Assembly (NCBI RefSeq): GCF_000169335.1
Contig: NZ_AAXW01000017.1
Location: forward strand, 1 to 64,000
Length of the DNA: 64,000 bases
Reading direction: 5' to 3'
DNA from: Crocosphaera chwakensis CCY0110
Lineage (GTDB): Bacteria; Cyanobacteriota; Cyanobacteriia; Cyanobacteriales; Microcystaceae
Shown here piece after piece: positions 1 to 9,233 of the stretch. The notes beneath the pieces were generated by a model. The model saw only the letters and a program-made list of their open reading frames with translations. It had not been told where the DNA came from and searched no databases. Both the position numbers and the translations under genes were made by a program. Within the stretch, counting starts at the first letter, position 1, and every line of letters begins with the position of its first letter.

Positions 1-1317
1 AGTGGCGTGGTACTTTGGATTAGTTGGCAGATGCAAAGTATTTTGGTTGTCACCCATAAAAATAATACACGCTACATTGCAGATCGTTTTCCTTCTGATG
101 TAGAAATCTATAGTGATATGGTTTCAGTAGAAGAGGGAACCCAAAAAGCCATTGATAACCTGTCTAACCCTCAAACTTTACTATGGGTAAAAACCCCTCA
201 AGGCAATATTTTGGCCCAGTCTCAAGCTCTACAAATGGGGATGACAGGAAGTAATTTAGTCTCATTAACTGATATTCCGCCACAACCAGAATTACAAAAG
301 GTTAATAATCGTTATTGGTTGTTATGTTCGACAAAGTTGGTGGTAAAAGGGGTTAATCTTGGACAGTTTTATCTTGCTCAAGATATTACCAAAGATCAAA
401 TGATGTTTTGGCGTGTGATGCGTAGTCTATTAATGATTAGTGTCATTGCAACTATTCTGATGACAATGGCGATCGCTTGGTACATCCAAACTTCTTTGAC
501 ACCCCTAAAGCGCATGAGTCAGATGACAAAAGATATTGCGCCGGAAACGTTAGGAAAAGTACAACTTGAATTAGAAAATGCCCCAAGTGAGGTAAAAGAA
601 TTAGCCCAAACCCTACAAACTACTTTAACTCGTCTTTCTAACGCTTGGGAAGATCAACGTCAGTTAGTTAGCAATGTTTCCCACGAGTTACGCACCCCCT
701 TAACGGTGGTTTCTGGCTATTTGCAAAGTACCTTACGACGGGGTAATAATTTAACGGATATCCAACGAGAAGCCTTAGAAACTGCTTCATCCGAGGCTGA
801 TCGCACAGTTCAATTATTACAGGATTTATTAGATTTAGCTAGGGCTGAACATGGAGGGATGTATTTTAACCTCGAAACCATTTTCCTCAATGAGTTATTA
901 ACAGAAATTGAAGGGATGGTGTATCAATATCCGATTTCTGTAAACCTTTCTCTTCCTAATGAATTGATCAAAGTAAAAGGGGATAAAAATCGTCTTAAAC
1001 AAGTGTTTTTAAACTTAATTGACAATGCAGTTAAATACTCCCATTCTTCTGAGCCAATTCTGATTAAATTGACTCAGAATAAACAACAGGCAAAAATAGA
1101 AGTGTGCGATCGCGGTGTAGGTATTCCTTTAGCAGACCAAACTCGCATTTTTGAGCGATTTTATCGAGTAGATGAAGCCAGAAGTCGTAATGTTGGGGGA
1201 ACCGGACTCGGTTTATCTATCGTCAAAACGTTAGTAGAAGGGATGGGGGGAACCATTAACGTTATCTCTCAACCCAATCAAGGCACAATCTTCACCATTC
1301 TGTTACCCTTGTTTTAA
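1..1317 (+). CDS. Sensor histidine kinase, 5' end outside window
   Basis: Two-component membrane sensor kinase; the frame is open to base 1, so the start and first membrane segment lie to the left. Counting residues from the GTG at base 7: an extracytoplasmic sensor region to about 135, one membrane helix at about 139-161, a HAMP linker to about 215, the phosphoacceptor box NVSHELRTPL with His226, the N box NLIDNAVKYS from about 336, the G1 box DRGVGIP from about 368, and the G2 box GGTGLGLSI from about 397. All catalytic boxes are intact. The input signal cannot be read from the sequence and no response regulator is visible. It sits 89 bp upstream of the ExbB-like operon on the same strand, but co-transcription is uncertain. 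Confidence 0.9.
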   Translation, partial: SGVVLWISWQMQSILVVTHKNNTRYIADRFPSDVEIYSDMVSVEEGTQKAIDNLSNPQTLLWVKTPQGNILAQSQALQMGMTGSNLVSLTDIPPQPELQKVNNRYWLLCSTKLVVKGVNLGQFYLAQDITKDQMMFWRVMRSLLMISVIATILMTMAIAWYIQTSLTPLKRMSQMTKDIAPETLGKVQLELENAPSEVKELAQTLQTTLTRLSNAWEDQRQLVSNVSHELRTPLTVVSGYLQSTLRRGNNLTDIQREALETASSEADRTVQLLQDLLDLARAEHGGMYFNLETIFLNELLTEIEGMVYQYPISVNLSLPNELIKVKGDKNRLKQVFLNLIDNAVKYSHSSEPILIKLTQNKQQAKIEVCDRGVGIPLADQTRIFERFYRVDEARSRNVGGTGLGLSIVKTLVEGMGGTINVISQPNQGTIFTILLPLF

Positions 1318-1406
1318 GTTCGGAGTTCAGGGTCATTATTCTTTGAGCTATGATAACTTTAAATAATGCTTGACTACCTGATCTCTATTTTCATAATTAA
1401 TCGAGG

Positions 1407-2585
1407 ATGAATACAACAACCAAAGAAACCAATCAATATCTATTATTATCAGGGGATGCTGAACGGAAAAAATTAGAAATTAATTTCTGGTTAGTTTCTC
1501 TGATAGCGTTATTGTTATTTATTGCGATTTATACTCTGACTTTATTATTCTTAAGAACTACTTTTATTGGAGTTCTTTTATACGAGAGGGGATTTACTCA
1601 ATTTTTAGTCATTTATTTAGCTTGTTTTGTGGTTTCGTTGACAGTTCTTAAACTGATTAAGTTACAACAAGAAACTTTAGCATTGCGTCGTTCTTGGGTT
1701 CCCCAAACTGTTACCTTTGATAATCCGCGATCGCGGGATTTACTTACATTACAAAATAATTTAACCAAACATAATCAACTCTTACCCATTCGTTGTAGTC
1801 GCATTTTATCGGCTTATATTCAATCAGGAAGTCGTAAAGTTGCCTCAGAATTAGCCCTCGATGATTCTACATTTTACTTAAGTGCTTCTGATTCTTCTTA
1901 TAGTTTTCCCCGTGTCCTAGTTTGGGCAATTCCGTTATTAGGATTTATCGGTACTGTTATCGGTATTAGTCAAGCAGTAAATGGATTTTCTAGTTTCCTA
2001 GAACAAGCAGGGGAAATTGAACAAATTAAAGAAGGAATTGGCACAGTAACCAGTGGTTTAGCAGTGGCATTTGATACGACCCTGTTAGCTTTATTATTAA
2101 GTGTTTTAGTAATGATTCCCTTAGTTTTAGTAGAAAGAATGGAATCTCGCTTACTGCTAAGAATTGATATTTACGTCAATGATTTAGTTTTACCTCGTCT
2201 CAAAGAAAAGAGTGAAAACCTAGATTATAATGGTATTAATCAATCTATTCGTCAAGCATTTCAAGACTATTTACCGAATCCTGAAGCCTTAATTAAACCG
2301 GCAGAAATCTATGCACAACAAGCAGCCGAAACCTTTTCTCAAAGCTTTATTTTAGAAATTGAAAAACTACAAAAATTAAGTGGTCATCTCATCGAACAAA
2401 TTGAACAGATTAATAACATGAGTATCGAAGAAAAAAGTAAATTTCTTGAAACTTTGGATCAACAATTAAATGTTAATCGAGAACTTTCTCAGTCTATGAT
2501 TACAGAAATTAAACACATTCAACCGATCTTGGAAAAATTAAGTAAACCTCGTTTAATTACCTTTACTGACTCAGAAGAACTTTAA
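1407..2585 (+). CDS. MotA/TolQ/ExbB-family proton channel protein with long cytoplasmic tail
   Basis: Predicted inner-membrane stator/channel subunit of the ExbB-TolQ-MotA superfamily, 392 aa. Membrane helices are seen at about 27-49, 64-84, 170-190 and 215-243. The signature PLLGFIGTVIGI at 176-187 and the Thr-rich stretch GIGTVTSGLAVAFDTTLLA at 210-228 are typical of the channel helices. Residues 270-392 form a hydrophilic, probably coiled-coil tail that ordinary ExbB lacks and that recalls the longer tails of MotA-like motors. It is the first gene of a three-gene operon, with 3 bp to the next gene. The two following genes encode ExbD-like partners. The substrate or task is unknown. Family assignment is firm; function is inferred. 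Confidence 0.85.
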   Translation: MNTTTKETNQYLLLSGDAERKKLEINFWLVSLIALLLFIAIYTLTLLFLRTTFIGVLLYERGFTQFLVIYLACFVVSLTVLKLIKLQQETLALRRSWVPQTVTFDNPRSRDLLTLQNNLTKHNQLLPIRCSRILSAYIQSGSRKVASELALDDSTFYLSASDSSYSFPRVLVWAIPLLGFIGTVIGISQAVNGFSSFLEQAGEIEQIKEGIGTVTSGLAVAFDTTLLALLLSVLVMIPLVLVERMESRLLLRIDIYVNDLVLPRLKEKSENLDYNGINQSIRQAFQDYLPNPEALIKPAEIYAQQAAETFSQSFILEIEKLQKLSGHLIEQIEQINNMSIEEKSKFLETLDQQLNVNRELSQSMITEIKHIQPILEKLSKPRLITFTDSEEL

Positions 2586-2588
2586 TCT

Positions 2589-3065
2589 ATGCGTCGTCGT
2601 TCTTTTTCTAAAAATTCCTTAGAAGTCGAATTATTTCCCTTTCTCTCTATTTTAGCCTGTACCATTGGTACACTGATTTTATTAATCATTGTTTTAACCA
2701 CTCAACTCTTAAAAAATGAACGGGAAATTACCATTATTGCTAAACAAGAAACCACAGGAGAAAATCAAGGTAAAATACCGAAATATATAGAATGTAGACA
2801 AGATGGTGTTTTATTACATCCGAGTCAAGTATTTGTTCCGAAATCTGAAATTGATAATCGGCGATCGCCTTTAAATCAACTAATTCAGGAGGTACAAAAA
2901 AACAAAGATAAACAGTATTTAATTGTTGTCCTTCGTCCTCAAGGAATTGATGTCTTTCAACAAGTTAGAGACATAGTAGAAGAAAGGGGAATCGATATTG
3001 GATATGAACCCATTGATCAAGATTGGAAATTAAAAATAGAAGAAGCAAAAAACAATGAGAACTAG
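2589..3065 (+). CDS. ExbD-like single-pass protein A (channel Asp replaced by Ser)
   Basis: 158 aa with a short basic N-terminus, one membrane helix at about 17-41 and a C-terminal periplasmic-type domain. The start of the helix, ELFPFLSIL, aligns with the ExbD motif PFIDVM, but Ser20 stands where ExbD has its essential Asp. Residues 110-142 (YLIVVLRPQGIDVF, then GYEPI) match residues 183-216 of the next gene product, so the two are paralogues. It overlaps the next gene by 11 bp, which implies translational coupling. It probably forms the stalk of a proton-driven complex with the upstream ExbB-like protein. ExbD-like assignment is from pattern and context. Confidence 0.75.
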   Translation: MRRRSFSKNSLEVELFPFLSILACTIGTLILLIIVLTTQLLKNEREITIIAKQETTGENQGKIPKYIECRQDGVLLHPSQVFVPKSEIDNRRSPLNQLIQEVQKNKDKQYLIVVLRPQGIDVFQQVRDIVEERGIDIGYEPIDQDWKLKIEEAKNNEN

Positions 3066-3756
3066 AAGATATCGTAAGCTAAATTCACCCAGTCAAAACC
3101 TAGATTCTTTTTTGGATATTCTCACTAATACCGTCGGGGTATTAATGTTTATTAGTTTATTTATTACCGTTGTCGCAGTAGAATCAAGTACCATTGTTAC
3201 AACACCTTTAGTGTCTAATACCGAGAAAAAACCACGCTTTTTTGAAGTTAGAAATAACAAAATCTCTTATCTTAATGACGAAGAAGTAGATCGTCAAATT
3301 GCCCTTTTAATGAAAAATTTACCTGAATGTTCTGTTCCTGAACTTCCCACAAACTTAGATAGTTATACTTATCAATTTTATCTCAATCGTCTTCAAGAAT
3401 ATGAAAATTGCCGAGCGCAAACGATTCAGAGTTTTCAACAATTTAAAGGACAAACTGAACATTATAAAGTAACATTTTATGACCTCGATGCACTCATTTA
3501 TGAACCCTTAACCCCTGACACAAGAGAATCTTATAAAACTATCGCTCAAACCGATTCAAACTTTAACAAAACCTTAGAAAACTTTGATCCAAAAACAGAT
3601 TATTTAGCGTTTCTGGTTCGTCCTGATAGTTTTTCTGCATTTAGAACAGCGAGAAAACAAGCATGGAAAGCTGGTTATAATGTAGGTTGGGAACCATTAA
3701 AAGAAGAAACTCCCATTGTTTTTGGTTCTAATGGAAGAAGTGTTGGAGTACAGTAA
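3055..3756 (+). CDS. ExbD-like single-pass protein B (channel Asp retained)
   Basis: 233 aa: basic N-terminus, one membrane helix at about 20-42 and a larger extracytoplasmic region. The motif SFLDIL carries Asp21 at the place of the proton-carrying Asp of ExbD/TolR. The C-terminal stretch YLAFLVRPDSFSAF, then GWEPL, at 183-216 repeats the pattern seen in the preceding protein. The gene starts inside the previous one (11 bp overlap) and ends the operon. The trio is therefore one channel protein plus two unlike stalk proteins, of which only this one has the acidic residue. No peptidoglycan-binding OmpA motif was seen. Confidence 0.75.
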   Translation: MRTRRYRKLNSPSQNLDSFLDILTNTVGVLMFISLFITVVAVESSTIVTTPLVSNTEKKPRFFEVRNNKISYLNDEEVDRQIALLMKNLPECSVPELPTNLDSYTYQFYLNRLQEYENCRAQTIQSFQQFKGQTEHYKVTFYDLDALIYEPLTPDTRESYKTIAQTDSNFNKTLENFDPKTDYLAFLVRPDSFSAFRTARKQAWKAGYNVGWEPLKEETPIVFGSNGRSVGVQ

Positions 3757-3811
3757 AATTCTTAGAAATTAACTCTAGAACAAACGAATCAAGCAATTAT
3801 TAGTAACTATT

Positions 3812-3916
3812 ATGATTCGAGGATTAGAAAAAATCTACAGTTTTGAAGAATATTATCAAAATAATGATGAATCAGACAATCGGTATGAATTAATTGATGG
3901 AAAGTTAACATTATAA
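3812..3916 (+). pseudogene. N-terminal remnant of an Uma2 (DUF820) family nuclease
   Basis: A 34-codon open frame from ATG to TAA. It reads YSFEEYYQNN, then RYELIDGKL, which is the usual N-terminal signature of Uma2-family putative restriction endonucleases (compare YTPEEYLKLE at the start of the intact Uma2 gene at 36167-36748). Intact members have about 190 residues; here the frame stops right after the first motif and no further Uma2 sequence follows. It is a decayed copy between two converging transcription units. Confidence 0.55.
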
Positions 3917-3950
3917 AATAAAGTAACTAAAACAATCAAGAAATAAGGAA

Positions 3951-6059
3951 TCACACTGCATGAGTATCCTTACTAAGAATCAAATGATTATACTGCGTTA
4001 ATTTTGCATTCCAATGAGGTTCAACCATAATAGTGCTAATTTTTTCAACAATAATTGCGGGGCCTTGAATACTATCTTGAGGTTCTAAGTCTTCTCGATT
4101 AAAAATTGGTGTATATTGCCATTTATTGTTTGTAAAAACCTGAACTATTTCTATGGGTTTCGGTAACTCATCCAGAGGACGAATACGAGTCAGTAAAGGT
4201 TCATCAGGACTATCCATAATTTGAATAATCTCAACTGAAATAGATTCTATAATCAGAATTTTTTGCGGTTGAATAAAACCATATCTTAATTGATGTTCTT
4301 CTTCAAAACTTTTCTGCATTACTGTAACATCTTCAGCAAAGTCGACTAATAAATTTGAATCAGTTCCTTGATATTTTAAACTTACTTTAGAGACAATTTT
4401 TTCTCCTTTCATTGATTCCTGTTCATCAAGTTCCTTTTTTGCTTCATTTTTTAACTGTTTAATTACTTGTTTTAATTCAGCCATTACCTCTTGATTTAAT
4501 ATTTTTTCCATGACACTTTCTTTGATGACTCTAATATCAGCTAATCCCATTCCATAAGCACTTAAACCACCAGCATAAGGATGAAGAAATACGGTTTTAA
4601 TTCCTAATGTATCAGCAATTAAACAAGCAACTTGACCCCCTGCACCTCCAAAGGTACATAACGCATAATGCGTGACATCATAACCCCGTTGTAAGCTAAT
4701 TTTCTTAATCGCATTCGCCATACTTTCTACAGCGATTTTAATAAAGCCGGCTGCTATTTTTTCAGGACAATTTTTCTGTTTTGTAGTTTTATCAATTTCT
4801 TGAGAAACTTTTATAAATTTGTGATTAACTATCTCTTTATCTAAGGGTAAATTACCCTCTTTTCCGAAAATGTAGGGAAAATATTCAGGTCGTATTTTTC
4901 CTAACATTACATTAGCATCTGTTACAGTTAAAGGTCCACCCCGACGGTAACAAGCCGGTCCAGGGTTAGCACCTGCGGATTCCGGCCCTACTTTAAAACT
5001 AGCACCATCGAAGCATAAAATTGAACCCCCGCCGGCTGCAACGGTGTGAATACTTAATACTGGAACTCGCATTCTTGCACCAGCTATTTCATTATCCAGT
5101 TGTCGTTCATATTCCCCTTTAAAATGAGCAACATCTGTGGAAGTTCCTCCCATATCAAAAGTAATAATCTCTTTAAAACCTGCTCTTAAACTGGTTTGAA
5201 CTGCCCCAACAATTCCACCAGCAGGGCCGGATAAAATACTATCTTTTCCTTGAAATTTATGGGCATCAATTAACCCTCCATCTGATTTCATAAACATTAA
5301 TTTTGTGTTAGGTAGTTGACTAGAAACTTGATTAACATAGCGTCTTAAAATGGGAGATAAATAAGCATCAACTACTGTTGTATCTCCCCTAGAAATCAGT
5401 TTCATTAAAGGACTAACTTGATGAGATATTGACATCTGAATAAAGCCGATATTTTTAGCTATTTCTGCTACTTTATTTTCATGATCTGGATATCGATAAC
5501 TGTGCATAAAAACAATGGCACAACTTCTTATCCCTTGGTTATAAACTTCTTGTAAATCTTCTCTTACTTTGTTTACATTAACGGGAATTAGTTCATTGCC
5601 ATTACTATCATATCTTTCGTCTATTTCAATAACTGATTCATACAACATTGAGGGTAAAATGATTTGTCGAGCGAATATATTAGGACGGTTTTGATAACCA
5701 ATTCTAAGGGCATCTTTAAACCCTTTTGTGATTAATAAAACTGTGCGATCGCCCTTTCTTTCTAGTAACGCATTGGTAGCAACTGTTGTCCCCATTTTCA
5801 CCACTTCTATTGTTTCAGTTGGGATAGCTTCATTATCAGTAAGACACAGTATATCCCTAATACCTTGAATGACAGCATCTTCATATCTTTCAGGGTTTTC
5901 TGAGAGTAATTTATAGACAATTATCCACTTATTTTTAGGTAAAGCTACAATTAAAAACTGTTCTTTTTTGTTGGATAAGTTATTGATAATTTCTGTATCG
6001 ACAATAACGGCAACGATATCAGTAAAAGTTCCACCACGGTCTACAAAAAATTTATTCAT
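3951..6059 (-). CDS. hyuA: Hydantoinase/oxoprolinase family protein, HyuA-like
   Basis: 702 aa, matching the usual length of the A subunit of N-methylhydantoinase/acetone carboxylase/oxoprolinase-type ATPases. The N-terminus RGGTFTDIVA is the family phosphate-binding signature. The hydantoinase A core contains FDMGGTSTDVAHF and GGGSILCFDG, followed by SAGANPGPACYRRGG, all typical of the family. No B subunit is found beside it, so the reaction is uncertain; family members hydrolyse or carboxylate cyclic amides or ketones using ATP. It lies 27 bp downstream of an ABC exporter gene on the same strand and is probably co-transcribed with it. Residues 30-45 of the N-terminal domain look loosely conserved. 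Confidence 0.85.
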   Translation of the reverse strand: MNKFFVDRGGTFTDIVAVIVDTEIINNLSNKKEQFLIVALPKNKWIIVYKLLSENPERYEDAVIQGIRDILCLTDNEAIPTETIEVVKMGTTVATNALLERKGDRTVLLITKGFKDALRIGYQNRPNIFARQIILPSMLYESVIEIDERYDSNGNELIPVNVNKVREDLQEVYNQGIRSCAIVFMHSYRYPDHENKVAEIAKNIGFIQMSISHQVSPLMKLISRGDTTVVDAYLSPILRRYVNQVSSQLPNTKLMFMKSDGGLIDAHKFQGKDSILSGPAGGIVGAVQTSLRAGFKEIITFDMGGTSTDVAHFKGEYERQLDNEIAGARMRVPVLSIHTVAAGGGSILCFDGASFKVGPESAGANPGPACYRRGGPLTVTDANVMLGKIRPEYFPYIFGKEGNLPLDKEIVNHKFIKVSQEIDKTTKQKNCPEKIAAGFIKIAVESMANAIKKISLQRGYDVTHYALCTFGGAGGQVACLIADTLGIKTVFLHPYAGGLSAYGMGLADIRVIKESVMEKILNQEVMAELKQVIKQLKNEAKKELDEQESMKGEKIVSKVSLKYQGTDSNLLVDFAEDVTVMQKSFEEEHQLRYGFIQPQKILIIESISVEIIQIMDSPDEPLLTRIRPLDELPKPIEIVQVFTNNKWQYTPIFNREDLEPQDSIQGPAIIVEKISTIMVEPHWNAKLTQYNHLILSKDTHAV

Positions 6060-6086
6060 TGTCCTAATTGATTCTATAGTTAATAG

Positions 6087-7901
6087 TTAAGATAATTCTC
6101 CTGTTTCTTGCAACGAATGTAAACGATGATAAATTCCTTGATGATTTAAGAGTTGTTGATGATTTCCCACTTCAATAATTTTTCCCTTATCGAGAACAAC
6201 AATTTTATCAGCTTCTCGGACGGTACTTAAACGATGAGCAATAATAATAGTAGTTCTTGTGCCTAAAATAGATGACATGGCTAATTGAATTAATCTTTCA
6301 GATTCATAGTCTAAACTAGACGTAGCCTCATCGAAAATCAATACATCAGGGTCAACAATTAATGCTCTAGCAATACCAATTCTTTGCCGTTGTCCCCCTG
6401 ATAGACGCACTCCTCTTTCTCCGACAATGGTATAGTAACCTTGAGGAAACTGATTAATAAATTCATCAACTCTAGCAATTTCGCAGGCTTTTTCTACTGC
6501 TTCAAAACTAACTGCTCTATTACCATAGGTTAAATTATCTAAGAGGGTTCCATTAAATATTTCCACCTCTTGGTGAACCATTGCTAGTCTCTGACGATAT
6601 TGAACAATATCTAAGGTTTGAATATCTTTGCCATCGATGAAAATTTGTCCTTGAGTAGATTTAAAATAACGTAATAATAGTTTGATTAATGTGGATTTTC
6701 CTGACCCAGATTTTCCCACGATTGCCACAGTTTCACAGGGATGAATTAACAAGTTGATATTGTTTAAAACCCAATGGTTTTCGTGGTAAGCAAAGGATAA
6801 GTTATGAAAATGTATTTTTCCTGTAAATTGATAGGCTTTATGATTAATAGATTTTTGGGTTAAAATAGCTGCATCTTCTCCTGATGGAGTCTGTAGAAAC
6901 TCATAAAATCGAGAAATAGAACTATAACGACGGGCAAAAATTTCGGCTAGTTGAGTAATGGGATCTAATTCTGCATAAGCCATACTAGAAATAGTAATTA
7001 GAGTAATAAAATGGCCTAAGGAAATATGACCTTGTACTGTAATGATCAAACTATACACAAGAATTAAAAATACTGAGGATTGAATGACAGTTTTTTGCCA
7101 AGTTACTAATTTTACATATCCTGTGTGAATGCGAAATAATACATATTTAAACTCTCTATTCAATCTATTATCTTGTCGTTCTAATTCTCTTCTTTCGGTA
7201 GCAAATGCTTTAACTGTCTTGATATTTGTAATCAGTTCTGAACTAAAACTCTGGGTATTCTCGCTATGTTTATCTAATAGTTCCTCTTGTTTAAGAATTT
7301 TGTTTAAATGTTTAATGCTGAAGAACAAAATGAGAGTAAAGGAAATGAGAAAAATGAGAGCTATTTTCCATTCAATCAATAAAATAATTACAAAAATACC
7401 AAAAACTCTAATAATTTTTGGCAATAGTTCCCCTGCAATTTCGGGATAAGTCCATAACTGGTTTTCCACTCCTTTAGCAATACGATTGGTAATCCTTCCA
7501 GGGTTATATTCATCATAAAAAGATAATGGTAGAGTCAGAATTTTTCTAACGGTATTTTTTAACTGTTCTCGGCGAACTTTTAAGGCAATTTCCCAGTGAA
7601 ACCAATCCGTTAACCAAGGTTGAATAGGAGAACGAATTACTGTTACTAAAAAGATAATTCCTAATAAAATTCCTAAAGAAAATAGCTGATTATTAGGAAG
7701 ATTAGTAATTTTTGCTAGAGAATTAACTAAATTTTGTAAAATGCCATCTAACGGTTGATAAGACAGAACATTTATCATTTGTCCTGTGATATAAGGAACC
7801 ATCAAATCAAGGATTTCTAAAGCTCCAGAGGCTAAAATGCTATAAACAGCAATATGCTTATAATTATGATAGGATTTTAGTAAATCTTTCCAAGATATCA
7901 T
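6087..7901 (-). CDS. ABC exporter, fused membrane and ATPase domains
   Basis: 604 aa half-transporter. Residues 1-330 form a type-1 exporter membrane domain with about six helices. Residues 360-600 form the ATPase, with Walker A GKSGSGKST, signature LSGGQRQRIGIARAL, Walker B VLIFDEATSSLD and the switch His in IIAHRLSTV. It should work as a homodimer exporting a lipid, peptide or drug; the substrate cannot be read from the sequence. The hyuA-like gene follows after 27 bp, so the two probably form an operon. Confidence 0.88.
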   Translation of the reverse strand: MISWKDLLKSYHNYKHIAVYSILASGALEILDLMVPYITGQMINVLSYQPLDGILQNLVNSLAKITNLPNNQLFSLGILLGIIFLVTVIRSPIQPWLTDWFHWEIALKVRREQLKNTVRKILTLPLSFYDEYNPGRITNRIAKGVENQLWTYPEIAGELLPKIIRVFGIFVIILLIEWKIALIFLISFTLILFFSIKHLNKILKQEELLDKHSENTQSFSSELITNIKTVKAFATERRELERQDNRLNREFKYVLFRIHTGYVKLVTWQKTVIQSSVFLILVYSLIITVQGHISLGHFITLITISSMAYAELDPITQLAEIFARRYSSISRFYEFLQTPSGEDAAILTQKSINHKAYQFTGKIHFHNLSFAYHENHWVLNNINLLIHPCETVAIVGKSGSGKSTLIKLLLRYFKSTQGQIFIDGKDIQTLDIVQYRQRLAMVHQEVEIFNGTLLDNLTYGNRAVSFEAVEKACEIARVDEFINQFPQGYYTIVGERGVRLSGGQRQRIGIARALIVDPDVLIFDEATSSLDYESERLIQLAMSSILGTRTTIIIAHRLSTVREADKIVVLDKGKIIEVGNHQQLLNHQGIYHRLHSLQETGELS

Positions 7902-8224
7902 TGTTTTTACTATTGTTATTTATCTTTGAAAAGTTATAATTAATCAGTTCGTTTTTTTATTTTAACACAATTGTAGTAAATTATGTTGCAAATCTCAATA
8001 GTTGATGGGAGGTTTAAATTTACGTGATCCTTAACTGACAAAAATGCAAAAGTTTGCTTTTTACGGATAATAGTGTTATTTTCAGTGAGAGTAAGAATTG
8101 AGAAAAATTGAAGATGGAAACACAGAAATTATTAAATAATAAGTTTAAAGATATTCTTCTAATTCTAAACGATACAATAGATCAATAAATTATTGATTTT
8201 TTCAGTTAGCTTTACTTAAGTTTG
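7902..8224. other. Gene-free stretch
   Basis: 323 bp, very AT-rich. It lies upstream of the ABC exporter gene and downstream of the small coiled-coil gene at 8225-8563, both on the minus strand, so it should hold the promoter of the exporter operon. I see no convincing RNA, repeat or coding signal; the longest open stretch with an ATG (8114-8188, 24 codons) resembles nothing I know. Confidence 0.4.
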
Positions 8225-8563
8225 CTATTTTTCTAATTGATTCATACGTTTTTCTAAGTCCATTACTCTTTCTTTTAATTCTATAACTAAGGTCGATAAC
8301 CGTTCAAATAATGGATCACTCCGTCCAACTAATTCACCGTCAACTATCTGGGGTGAAGGATTATAATCAGGGATATTATAGTTATTATTAGAATCTTGTC
8401 GTAAGTTAGTAATTGCACTTTCTAAACGACTAACTCTTGCTCTCAAGCGATTGATATCTCCTCGTAAACGATTTTCAACACTAGCTGAAACCGGGTTAAT
8501 TTGTTTTATTAAAATGATCAATAGTAAGATAATTAAGATTGATAATAGTTGAATTTTTCTCAT
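8225..8563 (-). CDS. Small membrane-anchored or secreted coiled-coil protein
   Basis: 112 aa. Residues 1-27 form a hydrophobic signal/anchor ending in PVSASV. Two heptad-like stretches follow, at 31-60 (RLRGDINRLRARVSRLESA) and 84-112 (LFERLSTLVIELKERVMD), so the protein probably oligomerises in the periplasm. It resembles small conserved cyanobacterial proteins of unknown function. It lies downstream of the Spy-like gene on the same strand, but a strong stem-loop at 8623-8646 separates them. Confidence 0.6.
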   Translation of the reverse strand: MRKIQLLSILIILLLIILIKQINPVSASVENRLRGDINRLRARVSRLESAITNLRQDSNNNYNIPDYNPSPQIVDGELVGRSDPLFERLSTLVIELKERVMDLEKRMNQLEK

Positions 8564-8622
8564 TATTTTGAATTAGTTCTTTACTGACTATAAAGTTTAG
8601 GTACTATATTCAGCATAATAGG

Positions 8623-8652
8623 CCAAGATAATATATTTTATCTTGGTCTTTT
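8623..8652. terminator. Stem-loop terminator
   Basis: A perfect 9-bp stem (CCAAGATAA at 8623-8631, TTATCTTGG at 8638-8646) with a 6-nt loop, followed on the plus strand by TCTTTT. It sits just past the 3' end of the sigma/anti-sigma/Spy operon. The T-tract is on the plus strand, so for the minus-strand operon it may act mainly as an mRNA 3' stem. Confidence 0.5.
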
Positions 8653-8675
8653 AAAAGGTTTAATTATATTAAACT

Positions 8676-9188
8676 TTAAGGCATTTCTTCTATATTGGGG
8701 CGTTTTCTCCCTCCTGTTTGACGACGTTGCTGTAAAAATTGAGCGAATTGCTGACGTTGTTCTGTTGTTAAAACTTGACGCATTTCTAACATACTTTCAA
8801 ACCGTATGTTTCCCATTTCCTGACGAAGGTCAATAATTTCTTGATGCTTGCGTTTTAGGTCACTTTCTGATGTATTTCCTTGCATCATTTGACTTAATTC
8901 TTGACCCTGTGTCCGCATTTGTGTTTTTAACTGTTCCATTTGAGGACGATATTTTTCTCTAATGTTTCTCAGTTGCTGCATTTGCTCATCACTAAGATTT
9001 AATTTTTGTTGGAATTGTTCTCCTCTGTCTCTTCTACTGGGTTGATTTCCGTTCTGTTGAGCTAAAATTTTAGTCTCAGAAAGTAACACCGATGAAGGGG
9101 GTTCTTGAGGAGAGTTAGCTAAGGCCATGGTTCCGCCAATACCTAAGGTCAAAACGGATACAATTAAAGTAAATTCTTTAGAAATCAT
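8676..9188 (-). CDS. Spy/CpxP-like periplasmic protein (LTXXQ motif)
   Basis: 170 aa with a signal peptide (about residues 1-24). The rest is Gln/Met/Arg-rich and helical, with the family pattern LNLSDEQMQQLRNIREKY and later VLTTEQRQQF, the LTxxQ motifs of Spy/CpxP. Family members are periplasmic chaperones or modulators of envelope-stress sensing; some bind metals. It is third in a minus-strand operon after an ECF sigma factor and its probable anti-sigma factor, with 45 bp from the latter. That context suggests it is a target or feedback component of the stress response. Confidence 0.8.
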   Translation of the reverse strand: MISKEFTLIVSVLTLGIGGTMALANSPQEPPSSVLLSETKILAQQNGNQPSRRDRGEQFQQKLNLSDEQMQQLRNIREKYRPQMEQLKTQMRTQGQELSQMMQGNTSESDLKRKHQEIIDLRQEMGNIRFESMLEMRQVLTTEQRQQFAQFLQQRRQTGGRKRPNIEEMP

Positions 9189-9233
9189 AGTGGCTCTTAC
9201 TTGTTAAGTAATAATAAATTATGTGATCAAATA

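Noticed and set aside
1407..3756. Zorya anti-phage system
   Set aside because: The second and third proteins lack the OmpA-like peptidoglycan domain of ZorB, and no ZorC, ZorD or ZorE gene follows.
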